Shown here: positions 1-8,689 of the stretch, in pieces | Layout: the number at the start of each line of letters is the position of its first letter | Numbering within the stretch: the stretch's first letter is position 1 | Made by a program: the position numbers and the translations under genes | Notes under the pieces: model-generated | The model's input: only the letters and a program-made list of their open reading frames with translations | Told to the model about the DNA's origin: nothing | The model's database searches: none | NCBI GenBank assembly: GCA_963724945.1 | Contig: CAVRWL010000003.1 | Location: 2,232,001 to 2,296,000, forward strand | Length of the DNA stretch: 64,000 bases | From: Hyphomicrobium_A sp963724945 | GTDB lineage: Bacteria > Pseudomonadota > Alphaproteobacteria > Rhizobiales > Hyphomicrobiaceae | Direction of reading: 5' to 3'

Positions 1-1247
1 ACGAGCTGTTCGTCGTGCTCGACGGTGACAGCGTCATGTCCGCCACGACGCTCGTGCGTCTGGCGCTCGCCATGCAGCGTGACGAGAAGGCGGGTCTCAT
101 TCAGACGGTGCCGCGCCTGGCGGGCGCCGTGACGCTGCTCCAGCATCTGCAGCAGTTCGCCTCCAATGTGTATGGCCCCGCCGTGGCGGCGGGCCTTGCC
201 TTCTGGCATCGCGACCAGGGCAACTACTGGGGGCACAATGCCATCATTCGCACACGAGCGTTCGCGGGCGCCGCGGGCCTGCCGCGGCTGCCGGGACCGG
301 CGCCGTTCGGCGGCGATATCCAGAGCCACGACTTCGTCGAGGCTGTGCTTCTGCAGCGCGCCGACTGGGGCGTGCACATCGTTCCGGCCGTCGAAGGCTC
401 CTACGAGGGTCAGCCGCCGACGCTTCCCGACGTGATCGCGCGCGACCGGCGCTGGGCGCAGGGCAACCTGCAGCATCTCTCCATCGTGGGCGCCTCCGGC
501 CTGACGCCGATGGGCCGCGTCCATCTCGTCATGGGCGCAACCTCCTATCTCATTTCCGTCGTGTGGGCGGCGTCCCTCATGGTCGGTGTCGTGCTGGCGC
601 TACAGGGCCAGCAGATGATCCCGAGCTACTTCATCGACCACAAGACCTTGTTCCCGGTCTGGCCGGTCATCAATTCCGGCGCGGCCTTGCGGCTCTTCTT
701 TGCGACGATGACGATCGTGCTGATGCCCAAGATCCTCGGGCTCCTGCTCGAGATCAGACGCGCGCGCCGCGCACGCGAGCCGCTCGACGCGCTGCGGGCG
801 GTCCTCGGCGTCGCCTTCGAGACGCTGTTCTCCATCCTGTTGTCGCCGATCCTCATGGTCACGCAAACGGTCGCCGTGTTCCAGGTGCTGTCGGGGAGCA
901 ATTCGGGTTGGCGCGCGCAGACACGGGGCGCCGCGGGCCTGAGCTTCGTGCAGGCGCTGAGCTTCCACTACCGCCACATGATCGTCGGCGCGCTGCTCGG
1001 GCTCCTGTGCTGGGAGGCCTCGCCCCAGGTCGTCGCTTGGATGTCGCCGGTGATCGCCGGGCTGTTGCTGGCGGTGCCCTTGAGCTGGCTCACGGGACGC
1101 CCAGCCGGCCTTTTGGCGCGCACGCTGTTGTCGACGCCCGACTGCCGCGCGCCGCCGGCCATCCTCGAAAGCGCGCAGCGTGCGAGCGGAGAATGGGCCG
1201 TGCAGTCTGCCGGCCTCGCTTCCGAGCAGACGGGCACGGCCGCGTGA
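1..1247 (+). CDS. opgH: Glucans biosynthesis glucosyltransferase H, 3' part (5' end outside window)
   Basis: Inner-membrane glycosyltransferase that polymerises UDP-glucose into the beta-1,2 backbone of osmoregulated periplasmic glucans. The frame is open from base 3 with no start, so the N-terminus is missing. Visible family marks are VVLDGDSVMS near the start (the DxD nucleotide-sugar site, here with Gly between the acidic residues), GGDIQSHDFVEA about 100 residues on (acceptor-site Asp), and RRWAQGNLQH, the (Q/R)xxRW-like processivity motif. Several hydrophobic segments follow, as expected of the C-terminal membrane part. It converges with ycjF, whose stop lies 5 bases downstream. The family call is secure. 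The partner opgG is not in the window. Confidence 0.93.
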   Translation, partial: ELFVVLDGDSVMSATTLVRLALAMQRDEKAGLIQTVPRLAGAVTLLQHLQQFASNVYGPAVAAGLAFWHRDQGNYWGHNAIIRTRAFAGAAGLPRLPGPAPFGGDIQSHDFVEAVLLQRADWGVHIVPAVEGSYEGQPPTLPDVIARDRRWAQGNLQHLSIVGASGLTPMGRVHLVMGATSYLISVVWAASLMVGVVLALQGQQMIPSYFIDHKTLFPVWPVINSGAALRLFFATMTIVLMPKILGLLLEIRRARRAREPLDALRAVLGVAFETLFSILLSPILMVTQTVAVFQVLSGSNSGWRAQTRGAAGLSFVQALSFHYRHMIVGALLGLLCWEASPQVVAWMSPVIAGLLLAVPLSWLTGRPAGLLARTLLSTPDCRAPPAILESAQRASGEWAVQSAGLASEQTGTAA

Positions 1248-1251
1248 GGGA

Positions 1252-2289
1252 CTAGTCGCTTGCGGTGCTCGTGGTGCCGCTGCGGCGGAAGGCTTCCGCG
1301 AGCATATCGCGCGCGCGGATCGGCGGAGCGGCGATGAAGGGCAGGGGGCGGCAAACGTCGACCGCGGCAGCGCCCACACGCGCGGTGAGCGCGCCATTGA
1401 AGGCGCCTTCGCCGAGCCGCCGCGACAGGCGCCGCAAGAGATCCTGGCCGAGGAACTGACCCAATAGATCGTCGGTGAGCGCAACGCCGCCCGTCGCAAT
1501 GATGTGGCCGACGACCATGCGCCCCAAGCGCAGCGCGCCGAGCGGCCCCGGGCGCCCACCGTAAAGTCCGGCGAGCGCGCGCAACATGCGCAGGTTCTCG
1601 ACCAGCACGTAGAGCATGGCGATCCAGGCCATCGGGCTGATCGCCGCCACCATGGCGACCCGCTTCGACGCCGCCAGCACGGTGCGGCGTGCCTCCTGGT
1701 CGAGCGGCTCCATCAATTCGCGATCGGCGAGCGCCAGGAGATCGCGCGGGTTCAAAACGGCCGCCTCGTGCTCGCTGAAGCGGGCGAGCGGCCAGGCGAG
1801 GTCGGCGCGTCCCGAAAGAATGCTCTTCAGATGGTGGACGGCGCGACGCTCGCGCTCGAGATCGCCGTTCTTCAGGGCCTCCTTCACGTCCGCGCGCAGC
1901 CTGCCGAGGCGGGCCAAGCGAAAGAGGCCGATGATCTCGCGCAGGATGAGCACGACGACGGAGAGGGCGGCGAGGGATAGAAGCCCGAAGGCGAGCCAGC
2001 CGACCCAGTCCTGGCGCTCGAGCGCGACCTCGACGTAGCGCACGAACCAGAGCGTGGTCGAGAGCACGAGCAGCCCGCCGAGCGCCGACAGCAGCATGCC
2101 GCCCCAGCGGATGCCGCGCGACAGGTCGGCCGCCGTCGGGCGCGCCTTGGCGCGCGGCGCCTGGCGCGCTCTGCGAGAGCCGCCCTCGCGCTGGGCTTGC
2201 GCCGGGCCCGCCGCCTCGGGCGCGGTTTGCAGCGCGGGATCGTCGGGCGCGAAGGCGCGCGGCATGCGCATGTCGGTGTCCATGGTCAT
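1252..2289 (-). CDS. ycjF: YcjF-like DUF697 inner-membrane protein
   Basis: Member of the YcjF/DUF697 family (TIGR01620), which accompanies the YcjX GTPase; the biochemical role is unknown and the pair is usually linked to envelope stress. The N-terminal ~60 residues are Ala/Arg/Pro-rich and look disordered. Two membrane segments follow (about residues 65-85 and 98-118), then a charged helical stretch and the hydrophobic DUF697 domain. I chose the ATG at 2289 because it overlaps the ycjX stop as ATGA, the usual sign of translational coupling; an in-frame ATG lies 9 bases upstream. Length of about 345 aa is normal for the family. Confidence 0.85.
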   Translation of the reverse strand: MTMDTDMRMPRAFAPDDPALQTAPEAAGPAQAQREGGSRRARQAPRAKARPTAADLSRGIRWGGMLLSALGGLLVLSTTLWFVRYVEVALERQDWVGWLAFGLLSLAALSVVVLILREIIGLFRLARLGRLRADVKEALKNGDLERERRAVHHLKSILSGRADLAWPLARFSEHEAAVLNPRDLLALADRELMEPLDQEARRTVLAASKRVAMVAAISPMAWIAMLYVLVENLRMLRALAGLYGGRPGPLGALRLGRMVVGHIIATGGVALTDDLLGQFLGQDLLRRLSRRLGEGAFNGALTARVGAAAVDVCRPLPFIAAPPIRARDMLAEAFRRSGTTSTASD

Positions 2290-3746
2290 TGCAGCCAATC
2301 CGCCAGAAGGAAGTCGAGGGCGCGGTCGAGACGGATATGGGGGAGCGCGCTCATCTCCCCGTCGGGGCCCGGCGGCAGCACACGCGGGGGCCGGAAGCGG
2401 ACGAAATGTAGCCCCGCCGGTGCTGCTCCGGGCTTGAGCGCGTCCGCCGGCTTGGCGGGAAGGTCGCCGGGGAAAACGGCGGCCTCCTCGCGTCCGTTAA
2501 AGACCTTGTTGCCGACGCGCTCGCCCGGCTCGGGCACGCCGATGATGCAGGCGAGCAGCTCATCACCCACCTTCGCCTCCGCCTCGCGTGTCGCGCGCAG
2601 TGCCGCAAGCGCCTCCACGCCGACCTCGGCGCCGGCGGCGGCAGCACGCCCCACGGCACGGTCGGTGATGAGGCGCAGGATCGCCTCCAGCCGATCGTGG
2701 CTCGATGAGTGGATATGGTCGGCCTTGGTGGCGGCGAACAAGAGCTTGTCGATGCGCCGGCCGCCGAAGAGCGCCGTGAGCCAAGTGCCTGAGCCGGTGC
2801 GGAACACGGCGAGCACGGCGTCGAGTGCGCTCTGCAAGTCGGTGATCGCCGCGCCGCCGTCGTTCAAGGGCCCGAGCACGTCGACGAGCACGATCTGGCG
2901 GTCGAGCCGGCTGAAATGGTCGCGAAAGAACGGCCGCACGACGTGCGACTTATAGCTCTCGAAGCGGCGCGCCATCATGGCGGCGAGCGATCCGCGCGGG
3001 GCGGAGCGCTTGGGATCGAGCGGAAGCGGGCAGAACGTGAGCAGCGGCGAGCCTTCGAGGTCGCCCGGCATCAGGAAGCGCCCCGGTCCCGCCGTGTGCA
3101 GCACGTGGTCGGCTTCGCGGGCGGCCTTCAGGTAGTCGGCAAAGAGGCTTGCTCCTTTGAGCGCCGCCTGCTCGTCCTTGCGGGCGTAAGGGTCGAGACC
3201 ATCGACGAAGGCGAGCCAAGCCTTGGCGTGCCTCTCCCGGCGCGAATTTCGCGCCTGCGCCATGGCCGCGTCCGACCATTCCTCGTAGCTCTGCTGCAGA
3301 AGCGGCAGGTCGATCAGCCATTCGCCGGGATAGTCGACGACGTCGAGATTGAGCCGGGAGATGCCGAAGATGCGGCGCAAGGCGCTTCCCGCCCGGTACT
3401 CGATCGTGATGCGCACCTGGCTCAAGCGCCGCGTGCTGTCGGGCCATTGCGGCGGGTCCTCGCCCAGGATCTCCAGATGCCCTTCGTAGTCGAAACGGGG
3501 GACGGCGTCGTCGGGCTGCGGCTCCAAGTAGGCGCGCTCGATGCGCCCATCGGCCTCCGGTCCGAAGAAGGGCAAGCGCCCGCCCGAGACGAGGTTGCGG
3601 ATCAGCGCCGTGATGAAGACCGTCTTGCCGGCCCGCGACAGCCCGGTGACGCCCAGCCGCAGGGTCGGCGTCATCATGTCCGTGAGGAGCAATCCGGCGC
3701 GATGCAAGGCGTGGCGCGATGTGTCGTCGGAGTCTGAAACGGGCAA
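2286..3746 (-). CDS. ycjX: YcjX-like P-loop GTPase/ATPase (DUF463)
   Basis: YcjX family P-loop protein. The Walker A motif GLSRAGKTVF lies about 35 residues in, preceded by the family signature LRLGVT. A Walker B-like LDVVDYPGEW follows at about residue 133, and IVLVDVLGPLNDGG farther on. The start is a TTG with GAGG about 6 bases upstream; an ATG farther in would cut close to the P-loop. It forms a two-gene operon with ycjF, with ATGA overlap. In other proteobacteria the pair is stress-induced; no sigma-32-type promoter was recognised here. 486 aa is typical. Confidence 0.9.
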   Translation of the reverse strand: MPVSDSDDTSRHALHRAGLLLTDMMTPTLRLGVTGLSRAGKTVFITALIRNLVSGGRLPFFGPEADGRIERAYLEPQPDDAVPRFDYEGHLEILGEDPPQWPDSTRRLSQVRITIEYRAGSALRRIFGISRLNLDVVDYPGEWLIDLPLLQQSYEEWSDAAMAQARNSRRERHAKAWLAFVDGLDPYARKDEQAALKGASLFADYLKAAREADHVLHTAGPGRFLMPGDLEGSPLLTFCPLPLDPKRSAPRGSLAAMMARRFESYKSHVVRPFFRDHFSRLDRQIVLVDVLGPLNDGGAAITDLQSALDAVLAVFRTGSGTWLTALFGGRRIDKLLFAATKADHIHSSSHDRLEAILRLITDRAVGRAAAAGAEVGVEALAALRATREAEAKVGDELLACIIGVPEPGERVGNKVFNGREEAAVFPGDLPAKPADALKPGAAPAGLHFVRFRPPRVLPPGPDGEMSALPHIRLDRALDFLLADWLQ

Positions 3747-3830
3747 GGGGGACCTCGCTGGGGGTCCCCTTAGCTAGGCCGAAGCGACCGCCCGGGCAAG
3801 GCCGGGGCGCACCCGCAAGCAACGGGCCTG

Positions 3831-3917
3831 TTAGCCGTAGAAGATGACGAGAATGCCGGCGCCCATCACCGTCATGCCCATGAGGACGATCAAGCCGCTG
3901 CGAAGGACTTCTGCCAT
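3831..3917 (-). CDS. 28-residue membrane microprotein, function unknown
   Basis: Short frame upstream of ycjX on the same strand. It begins MAEVLRSGLIVLMGMTV, ends in VIFYG, and is almost wholly one hydrophobic helix after a short charged N-terminus. A GGAG lies six bases before the ATG, good spacing for a ribosome-binding site. The stop is about 85 bases before the ycjX start. The sequence suggests a single-pass membrane peptide, perhaps a regulator of a membrane complex, but no family is recognised. The main doubt is that any 87-base frame can arise by chance; the start signal and composition argue for it. Confidence 0.5.
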   Translation of the reverse strand: MAEVLRSGLIVLMGMTVMGAGILVIFYG

Positions 3918-4141
3918 GACACGCTCCAATCGCGTCACAAGATGAAGAAGGAACTCTAGGCGCGGCGATTGAATAATCGCTGAAGCCGCCCTTCACGACC
4001 CGTTCATCTCTCGGGGACCAGAGGGACCGCAGTTCCACACGTAACGAGGGGCTCGACCGCCAAAGGTGGGGGGATTTCTGCGCCGGATGCAGGCGGCCGC
4101 AGCGTCCTTTGGGGCCGGCGCAATGTGTGGTATCCAGCGCC

Positions 4142-4357
4142 ATGCAATATCACAAGGCAACCTTGATCACTCGCCCCGAGGCAGAATTCATCATCAAGAA
4201 TCCGACGTCGTCGCTCAACGAGTGCGTCGTCGTCGAATGCTTCGAGTTGTGGTATGACGTGCGGCGCATGACCGAGAGCGAGCTGACGGATTTTCTCGAT
4301 AGCTTGCAGCGCGCGCACCTCGCCGACATCACAGCCGGATCGACCACGCCGCATTAG
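4142..4357 (+). CDS. Hypothetical protein, 71 aa
   Basis: Small soluble protein beginning MQYHKATLITRPEAEF, with mixed charge and no signal peptide or membrane segment. It contains an ESELTDFLDSLQ helix-like stretch. The chosen ATG is internal to a slightly longer frame; no strong Shine-Dalgarno precedes it, so the start is uncertain. It lies just upstream of another small gene on the same strand, and the two may be cotranscribed. Composition differs from the high-GC shadows around it, which supports real coding. I do not recognise the family. Confidence 0.5.
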   Translation: MQYHKATLITRPEAEFIIKNPTSSLNECVVVECFELWYDVRRMTESELTDFLDSLQRAHLADITAGSTTPH

Positions 4358-4400
4358 TGGCCTGCTGCTCCGCGCGCCGGCAACATTTGAGGGAGCCCAT

Positions 4401-4607
4401 TTGGACGAGGCAACGATCGACCGCGCGGCGATGGAGCGCTTGGCCAAAGCCTTGGCCTTTATCTGCGGCGCCGACCACCCGACGACGGCCGCCCTACGGG
4501 CCGCCGCCGCCAGTGGTACCGACAAAGACATCAAGGCTGCGCGTGCGCTGTTCTTGAAGTTGAAGCCGGGAGACCGCCGCGCGGCACTGACGATGCTCCG
4601 CGATTGA
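4401..4607 (+). CDS. Hypothetical protein, 68 aa
   Basis: Small Ala-rich helical protein (MDEATIDRAAMERLAKAL at the N-terminus, LFLKLKPGDRRAALTML at the C-terminus), no signal peptide. The start is TTG with GAGGGA seven bases upstream. It follows the previous small gene by 43 bases. Pattern and codon use look coding and the length is typical of conserved small proteins in Hyphomicrobiales, but no function can be assigned. Confidence 0.55.
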   Translation: MDEATIDRAAMERLAKALAFICGADHPTTAALRAAAASGTDKDIKAARALFLKLKPGDRRAALTMLRD

Positions 4608-4942
4608 GCCTCCGCGACTGGACCTCCGCGCACTCCGGGTAAGCCCCTCGGTGAGATCTGCAGGCCGCCGCGCGCGGTTAAGAAACTCGCACTATTAAGA
4701 AAAATTAAGGTGCCTTCGCATCTGACGCGCAGCAAATTCCGCTCGCCGAACGTGGTCGTGAACCTGGCTCGCGGCAAGGCTCCGGGGGTTTCGCGGGGCG
4801 CGCTGCAGGGACCGGGCCCACGAGCGAGCGCTCCCGCCCTCGCTTCGCGCCGGCAGCAGATTGAGATCATGACGCTTTGCTGGGTCGCCCGATCCGCACC
4901 CGCGCTTGAGCGCCGACTGCCTTCTTTAGGGAGGAAACAAGA
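4608..4942. other. Intergenic region before the ABC operon
   Basis: No gene is seen in these 335 bases. An AT-rich patch at 4678-4709 has three TTAAG words (4678, 4695, 4705) in otherwise GC-rich DNA and may hold the promoter of the downstream ABC operon. The spacing does not match the CtrA consensus TTAA-N7-TTAA. A GGGAGGAAAC ribosome-binding site lies just before the ABC ATPase start. Confidence 0.4.
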
Positions 4943-5899
4943 ATGGCAGCGTTCGTCGATGCAGACGCTTTGCGAAAGGTCTTCGGTCCGATCGTAGCCG
5001 TCGATGACATCTCGCTTTGCGTCAACGAAGGCGAGGTTTTGGGCTTCCTCGGACCCAACGGTGCCGGCAAGTCGACCACCATGAAGATGATCACGGGGTT
5101 TTTGGAGCCCGATCGCGGCACGGCGCGGATTTGCGGGCTCAACGTTCAAGACGAGCCCAAGGCCGCCAAGAGCAAGCTCGGCTACCTGCCCGAAGGTGCG
5201 CCGCTCTACGCGGAGATGACGCCGCGATCGTTGCTGTCGTTCATCGCCGCGGTGCGCGGCATCAGCGGCAAGGAGCGCGAGGCGTGTGTTGCGGCCGCCG
5301 CCGAGAAGACGGCGCTTCGTTCCGTGCTCGACCAGCGCATCGAGACGCTATCCAAGGGCTATAAGCGGCGCGTCGGTCTGGCGCAGGCGATCCTGCACGA
5401 TCCGCCCGTGCTCATCATGGACGAGCCGACGGACGGCCTCGATCCCAACCAGAAGCACCATGTGCGCAACCTGATCAAGGAGATGGCCGCCAAGAAGGCG
5501 ATCATCGTCTCGACGCACATTCTTGAGGAGGTGGAGGCGGTCTGCACGCGCGCGGTGGTGATCAATAAGGGCCGCATCGTCGCCGATGGAACGGCGGAGG
5601 ACCTGATGCGCCGCGCGCCCAATCACGGCGCGGTCGCCATTCGCGTCGCCGAGGAGCTCGCGGCCGCGGTCGTCAAGAGCCTGTCGGGCCATGCCGGCGT
5701 GGCGCGCATCGAGACCGTGGGCAAGCTCAACGGGCATGTGTCGCTGCGCGCCATTCCCGCCAACGGCAAGGCGATCGCGACCGATGTCGCCTCCTTGCTG
5801 CGCGAGAAGGCCGTTCCCGTCGATGAGCTGTTCGTGGAGCGCGGCAAGCTCGACGATGTCTTCCGCGAGATCACCACCTTCGAGCAGGGGGGACGCTGA
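4943..5899 (+). CDS. ABC transporter ATP-binding protein, GldA-like
   Basis: ATPase of an ABC-2 type exporter. Walker A GPNGAGKST lies near residue 38, the Q-loop near LGYLPEGAPLY, a signature-like LSKGYKRRVG near 135, and Walker B VLIMDEPTDGLDP near 155 followed by the H-loop STHILEE. The C-terminal ~110 residues form the accessory region seen in GldA/CcmA-type ATPases. A GGGAGGAAAC site precedes the ATG. Its stop overlaps the permease start as TGATG, so this is the first gene of a four-gene operon. The substrate is unknown; similarity to the Bacteroidetes gliding transporter is by family and does not imply gliding. Confidence 0.93.
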   Translation: MAAFVDADALRKVFGPIVAVDDISLCVNEGEVLGFLGPNGAGKSTTMKMITGFLEPDRGTARICGLNVQDEPKAAKSKLGYLPEGAPLYAEMTPRSLLSFIAAVRGISGKEREACVAAAAEKTALRSVLDQRIETLSKGYKRRVGLAQAILHDPPVLIMDEPTDGLDPNQKHHVRNLIKEMAAKKAIIVSTHILEEVEAVCTRAVVINKGRIVADGTAEDLMRRAPNHGAVAIRVAEELAAAVVKSLSGHAGVARIETVGKLNGHVSLRAIPANGKAIATDVASLLREKAVPVDELFVERGKLDDVFREITTFEQGGR

Positions 5900-6645
5900 T
5901 GCCCGAATTCTTGCGAACGACGGCCGCCATCGCCAAGCGCGAGTTTGCCGCCTACTTCGCCACCCCGCTGGCGGGCGTCTTTCTGACGATCTTCGTGGCG
6001 CTGACCGGAGCCTTCGCCTTCTACGTCGGCGGTTTCTTCGATCGCGGGCAGGCCGACCTGGCGACGTTCTTTGCCTATCACCCCTGGCTCTATCTGCTGC
6101 TCGTCCCGGCGGTCGCCATGCGGCTCTGGGCCGAGGAGCGCAAGACGGGCACGATCGAGCTGTTGATGACGCTGCCGGTGTCTCCGTGGGAGGCGGTGCT
6201 GGGAAAATTCCTCGCCGCCTGGGCGTTCGTGGGGCTGGCGCTTCTCCTCACGCTGCCGATGTGGATCACGGTCAATATCCTGGGCGAGCCCGACAACGGC
6301 GTGATCTTCGCCAGCTATCTCGGTAGCTTCCTGATGGCGGGCGCGTTTCTCGCCATCGGCTCGTTCGTGTCGGCGCTGACCAAGAACCAGGTCATCGCCT
6401 TTATTCTCGCGGCGGCCATCTGCTTTCTCTTCGTGATGAGCGGCGTCGATCTCGTGCAGAACGGCTTGCGCGCCTGGACACCCGCCATCGTCGCGTCCGC
6501 GGTCTCCTCGATGAGCTTCCTGTCGCACTTCCAAGAGATCACCCGCGGCGTGATCGAGGCGCCGACGATCGTGCTGTTCCTCTCGCTCATCGTCTTCGCC
6601 CTGTTCGCCAACGTGATCGCCATCGATCGCAAGAAGGCCTTCTGA
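5899..6645 (+). CDS. ABC-2 type permease, GldF-like
   Basis: Membrane subunit of the ABC system, 248 aa with six predicted hydrophobic segments. It has the RKTGTIELLMTLPVS motif between segments, typical of the ABC-2 permease family that includes GldF and NosY. It starts on the ATG overlapping the ATPase stop and ends one base before the GldG-like gene, so translation is probably coupled. It would pair with the ATPase and present its substrate path to the GldG-like periplasmic protein. Confidence 0.92.
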   Translation: MPEFLRTTAAIAKREFAAYFATPLAGVFLTIFVALTGAFAFYVGGFFDRGQADLATFFAYHPWLYLLLVPAVAMRLWAEERKTGTIELLMTLPVSPWEAVLGKFLAAWAFVGLALLLTLPMWITVNILGEPDNGVIFASYLGSFLMAGAFLAIGSFVSALTKNQVIAFILAAAICFLFVMSGVDLVQNGLRAWTPAIVASAVSSMSFLSHFQEITRGVIEAPTIVLFLSLIVFALFANVIAIDRKKAF

Positions 6646-6646
6646 G

Positions 6647-8689
6647 ATGATTGAGATGCACAAGATCCTCAACGCCGTGAGGAGCGCTTGGGACGCGATA
6701 GCGCGGCGCTGCGCGTCCTTGAGCTCGGCCACGCTCGCCTGGGGCGGTCTCGCTCTGGCCGCCGTCATCCTCTTGTCGGTGAACCTCGTCTCCTCGATCT
6801 CCTTGCGCGGCTGGCAGGCGGACCTCACCCAAGGCCACGTGTTCACCATCTCCGACGGCACGCGGCAGGTGCTGCGCGGCATCGACGAGCCGATCGCCGT
6901 CAAGGTGTATTTCTCCAAGCGGCTGGGAGAGCTCGCGCCGACCCAAGCGGGCTACTTCGAGCGCGTGCAGGCGTTGCTCGACAGCTACCGCGACATCTCC
7001 GGTGGCAAGCTGCAAGTCTCCTACCTCAACCCGGAGCCGTTCTCGGACGCAGAGGACCGGGCCGTCGCCGCAGGCCTGCATGGCGTGCGCCTCGATGCCG
7101 AGGGCGATCTCGGCTATTTCGGGCTGGTGGCGACCAACTCCACCGACAATCAGCAGACGATCCCCTTCTTCTCGCCCGACCGCAGCGCGTTCCTCGAATA
7201 TGACGTCACCAAGCTGATCAACACGCTCGCCAACCCCAAGAAGCACGTGGTCGGCATCATCTCCGGGCTGCCGATCAACGGCGGCAAGGACCCCATGAGC
7301 AACCAGCCGACGCCGCCGTGGATGATCATGGATCAGCTGCACGAGTTCTTCGACGTGCGCATGCTCGATCAGACGCTCACCAAGGTTCCCTCCGACGTCG
7401 ACGTCTTGATGATCGTGCAGCCGAATGGGCTCACGCCCAAGGCCGCCTACGCGATCGATCAGTATGTGCTCGGGGGCGGCAGGGCGCTCGTCTTCGCTGA
7501 CCCCATGCCCGAGGCCGCGTACCTGCAGACGCTTGGCAAGGGCAGCGGCGGGATGAAGCTGCTCGCCAAGCTGCTCAAGAGCTGGGGCGTGGGCTACGTC
7601 GACAACAAGGTGGCGACCGATATCGAGCATGCGCGGCGCGTCCAGTTCGGCCAGGGCGCGGGCGCGGTGACGGACTACGTCGCCTGGCTCGCGCTCGATG
7701 ATCGCAACATCGATAAGGGCGACGTTCTCTCCGCCGGCATCAACACGCTCAATCTCGCGTCGCCGGGCTTCCTGAAGCGGATCCCCGGTGCCGGGACGAC
7801 GGTCACGCCGCTGCTGCACACGAGCTCGCAGGCCATGGAGGTTGATGCGAGCAAGGTCGGGCCCCGCGCCGACGCGGTGGCGCTGTTGCGCAACTACAAG
7901 CCGCACGGCACGCTGGTGCTGGCCGCTCGCGTCAGCGGCGAGGCCCAGTCGGCGTTCCCTGACGGGCCGCCTACGGACGCCAAGATGGCGGATGCCAAGA
8001 AGGCGGACGCGAAAGCGGACAAGGGCGGATCGAAGCCCGACGCCGCCAAGCCAGAGGCCGCGGCCAGCGCATCCGCGGACAAGACGCCGAAGGACAAGAC
8101 GGCGAAGGACAAGTCGACCCACATCGCCTCGGGCAAGGTCAACGCCATCGTCATCGCCGACACCGACCTGATGGCGGATCAGTTCTGGGTCGACCGGCGC
8201 GAGCTGCTGGGCCAGCAAGTCGTGGTGCCGACCGCGCAGAATGCGGCGCTCGTGGTCGGCGCGCTCGAGAACCTCTCGGGCAACGATGCCCTCATCTCGC
8301 TGCGGGCCCGCGGCGTCACCGACCGGCCGTTCACGCTGGTGGAGGATCTGCGCCGGAACGCTGAGCGCAAGTTCCGCGAGAAGGAGCAGGCGTTGACGCA
8401 GAGGCTGCAGAGCCTGCAGCAGGGGCTCAACAAGCTCGAGAGCTCGCAAGGCGGCGGCGCCGTGCTGCTGTCGGAGGAGGAGCGGGCCGCAGCCGACAAG
8501 TTCCGCGCCGACATGCTCCACACCCGGCGCGAGTTGCGCGACGTCAAGCTCGCGTTGCGCCGCGACATCGACCGGCTGGACGGCTGGCTCAAGTTCGCCA
8601 ACATCGGCCTCGTTCCGCTCGCGATTGGCTTTGGCGGCCTTGGATGGTCGCTGTGGCGCACGCGGCGGCGCAAGGGAGGAAAGCACTGA
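6647..8689 (+). CDS. GldG-family ABC-associated membrane protein
   Basis: 680-aa protein of the GldG/DUF7088-type family. It has one N-terminal membrane helix (about residues 30-50), a large periplasmic region with the family marks FTISDGTRQVL and VKVYFSKRL, and a C-terminal membrane helix near 655-672 followed by a basic tail RRRKGGKH. About residues 440-495 form a Lys/Ala/Asp-rich low-complexity linker; a coiled coil precedes the last helix (roughly 565-640). It overlaps the next gene by ATGA. By analogy it is the periplasmic partner of the permease. The linker is lineage-variable and may be absent in close homologues. Confidence 0.9.
   Translation: MIEMHKILNAVRSAWDAIARRCASLSSATLAWGGLALAAVILLSVNLVSSISLRGWQADLTQGHVFTISDGTRQVLRGIDEPIAVKVYFSKRLGELAPTQAGYFERVQALLDSYRDISGGKLQVSYLNPEPFSDAEDRAVAAGLHGVRLDAEGDLGYFGLVATNSTDNQQTIPFFSPDRSAFLEYDVTKLINTLANPKKHVVGIISGLPINGGKDPMSNQPTPPWMIMDQLHEFFDVRMLDQTLTKVPSDVDVLMIVQPNGLTPKAAYAIDQYVLGGGRALVFADPMPEAAYLQTLGKGSGGMKLLAKLLKSWGVGYVDNKVATDIEHARRVQFGQGAGAVTDYVAWLALDDRNIDKGDVLSAGINTLNLASPGFLKRIPGAGTTVTPLLHTSSQAMEVDASKVGPRADAVALLRNYKPHGTLVLAARVSGEAQSAFPDGPPTDAKMADAKKADAKADKGGSKPDAAKPEAAASASADKTPKDKTAKDKSTHIASGKVNAIVIADTDLMADQFWVDRRELLGQQVVVPTAQNAALVVGALENLSGNDALISLRARGVTDRPFTLVEDLRRNAERKFREKEQALTQRLQSLQQGLNKLESSQGGGAVLLSEEERAAADKFRADMLHTRRELRDVKLALRRDIDRLDGWLKFANIGLVPLAIGFGGLGWSLWRTRRRKGGKH

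Noticed and set aside
4678..4709. CtrA-binding site in the TTAAG-rich patch
   Set aside because: The TTAA words are 6 and 13 bases apart rather than the 7 of the CtrA consensus.
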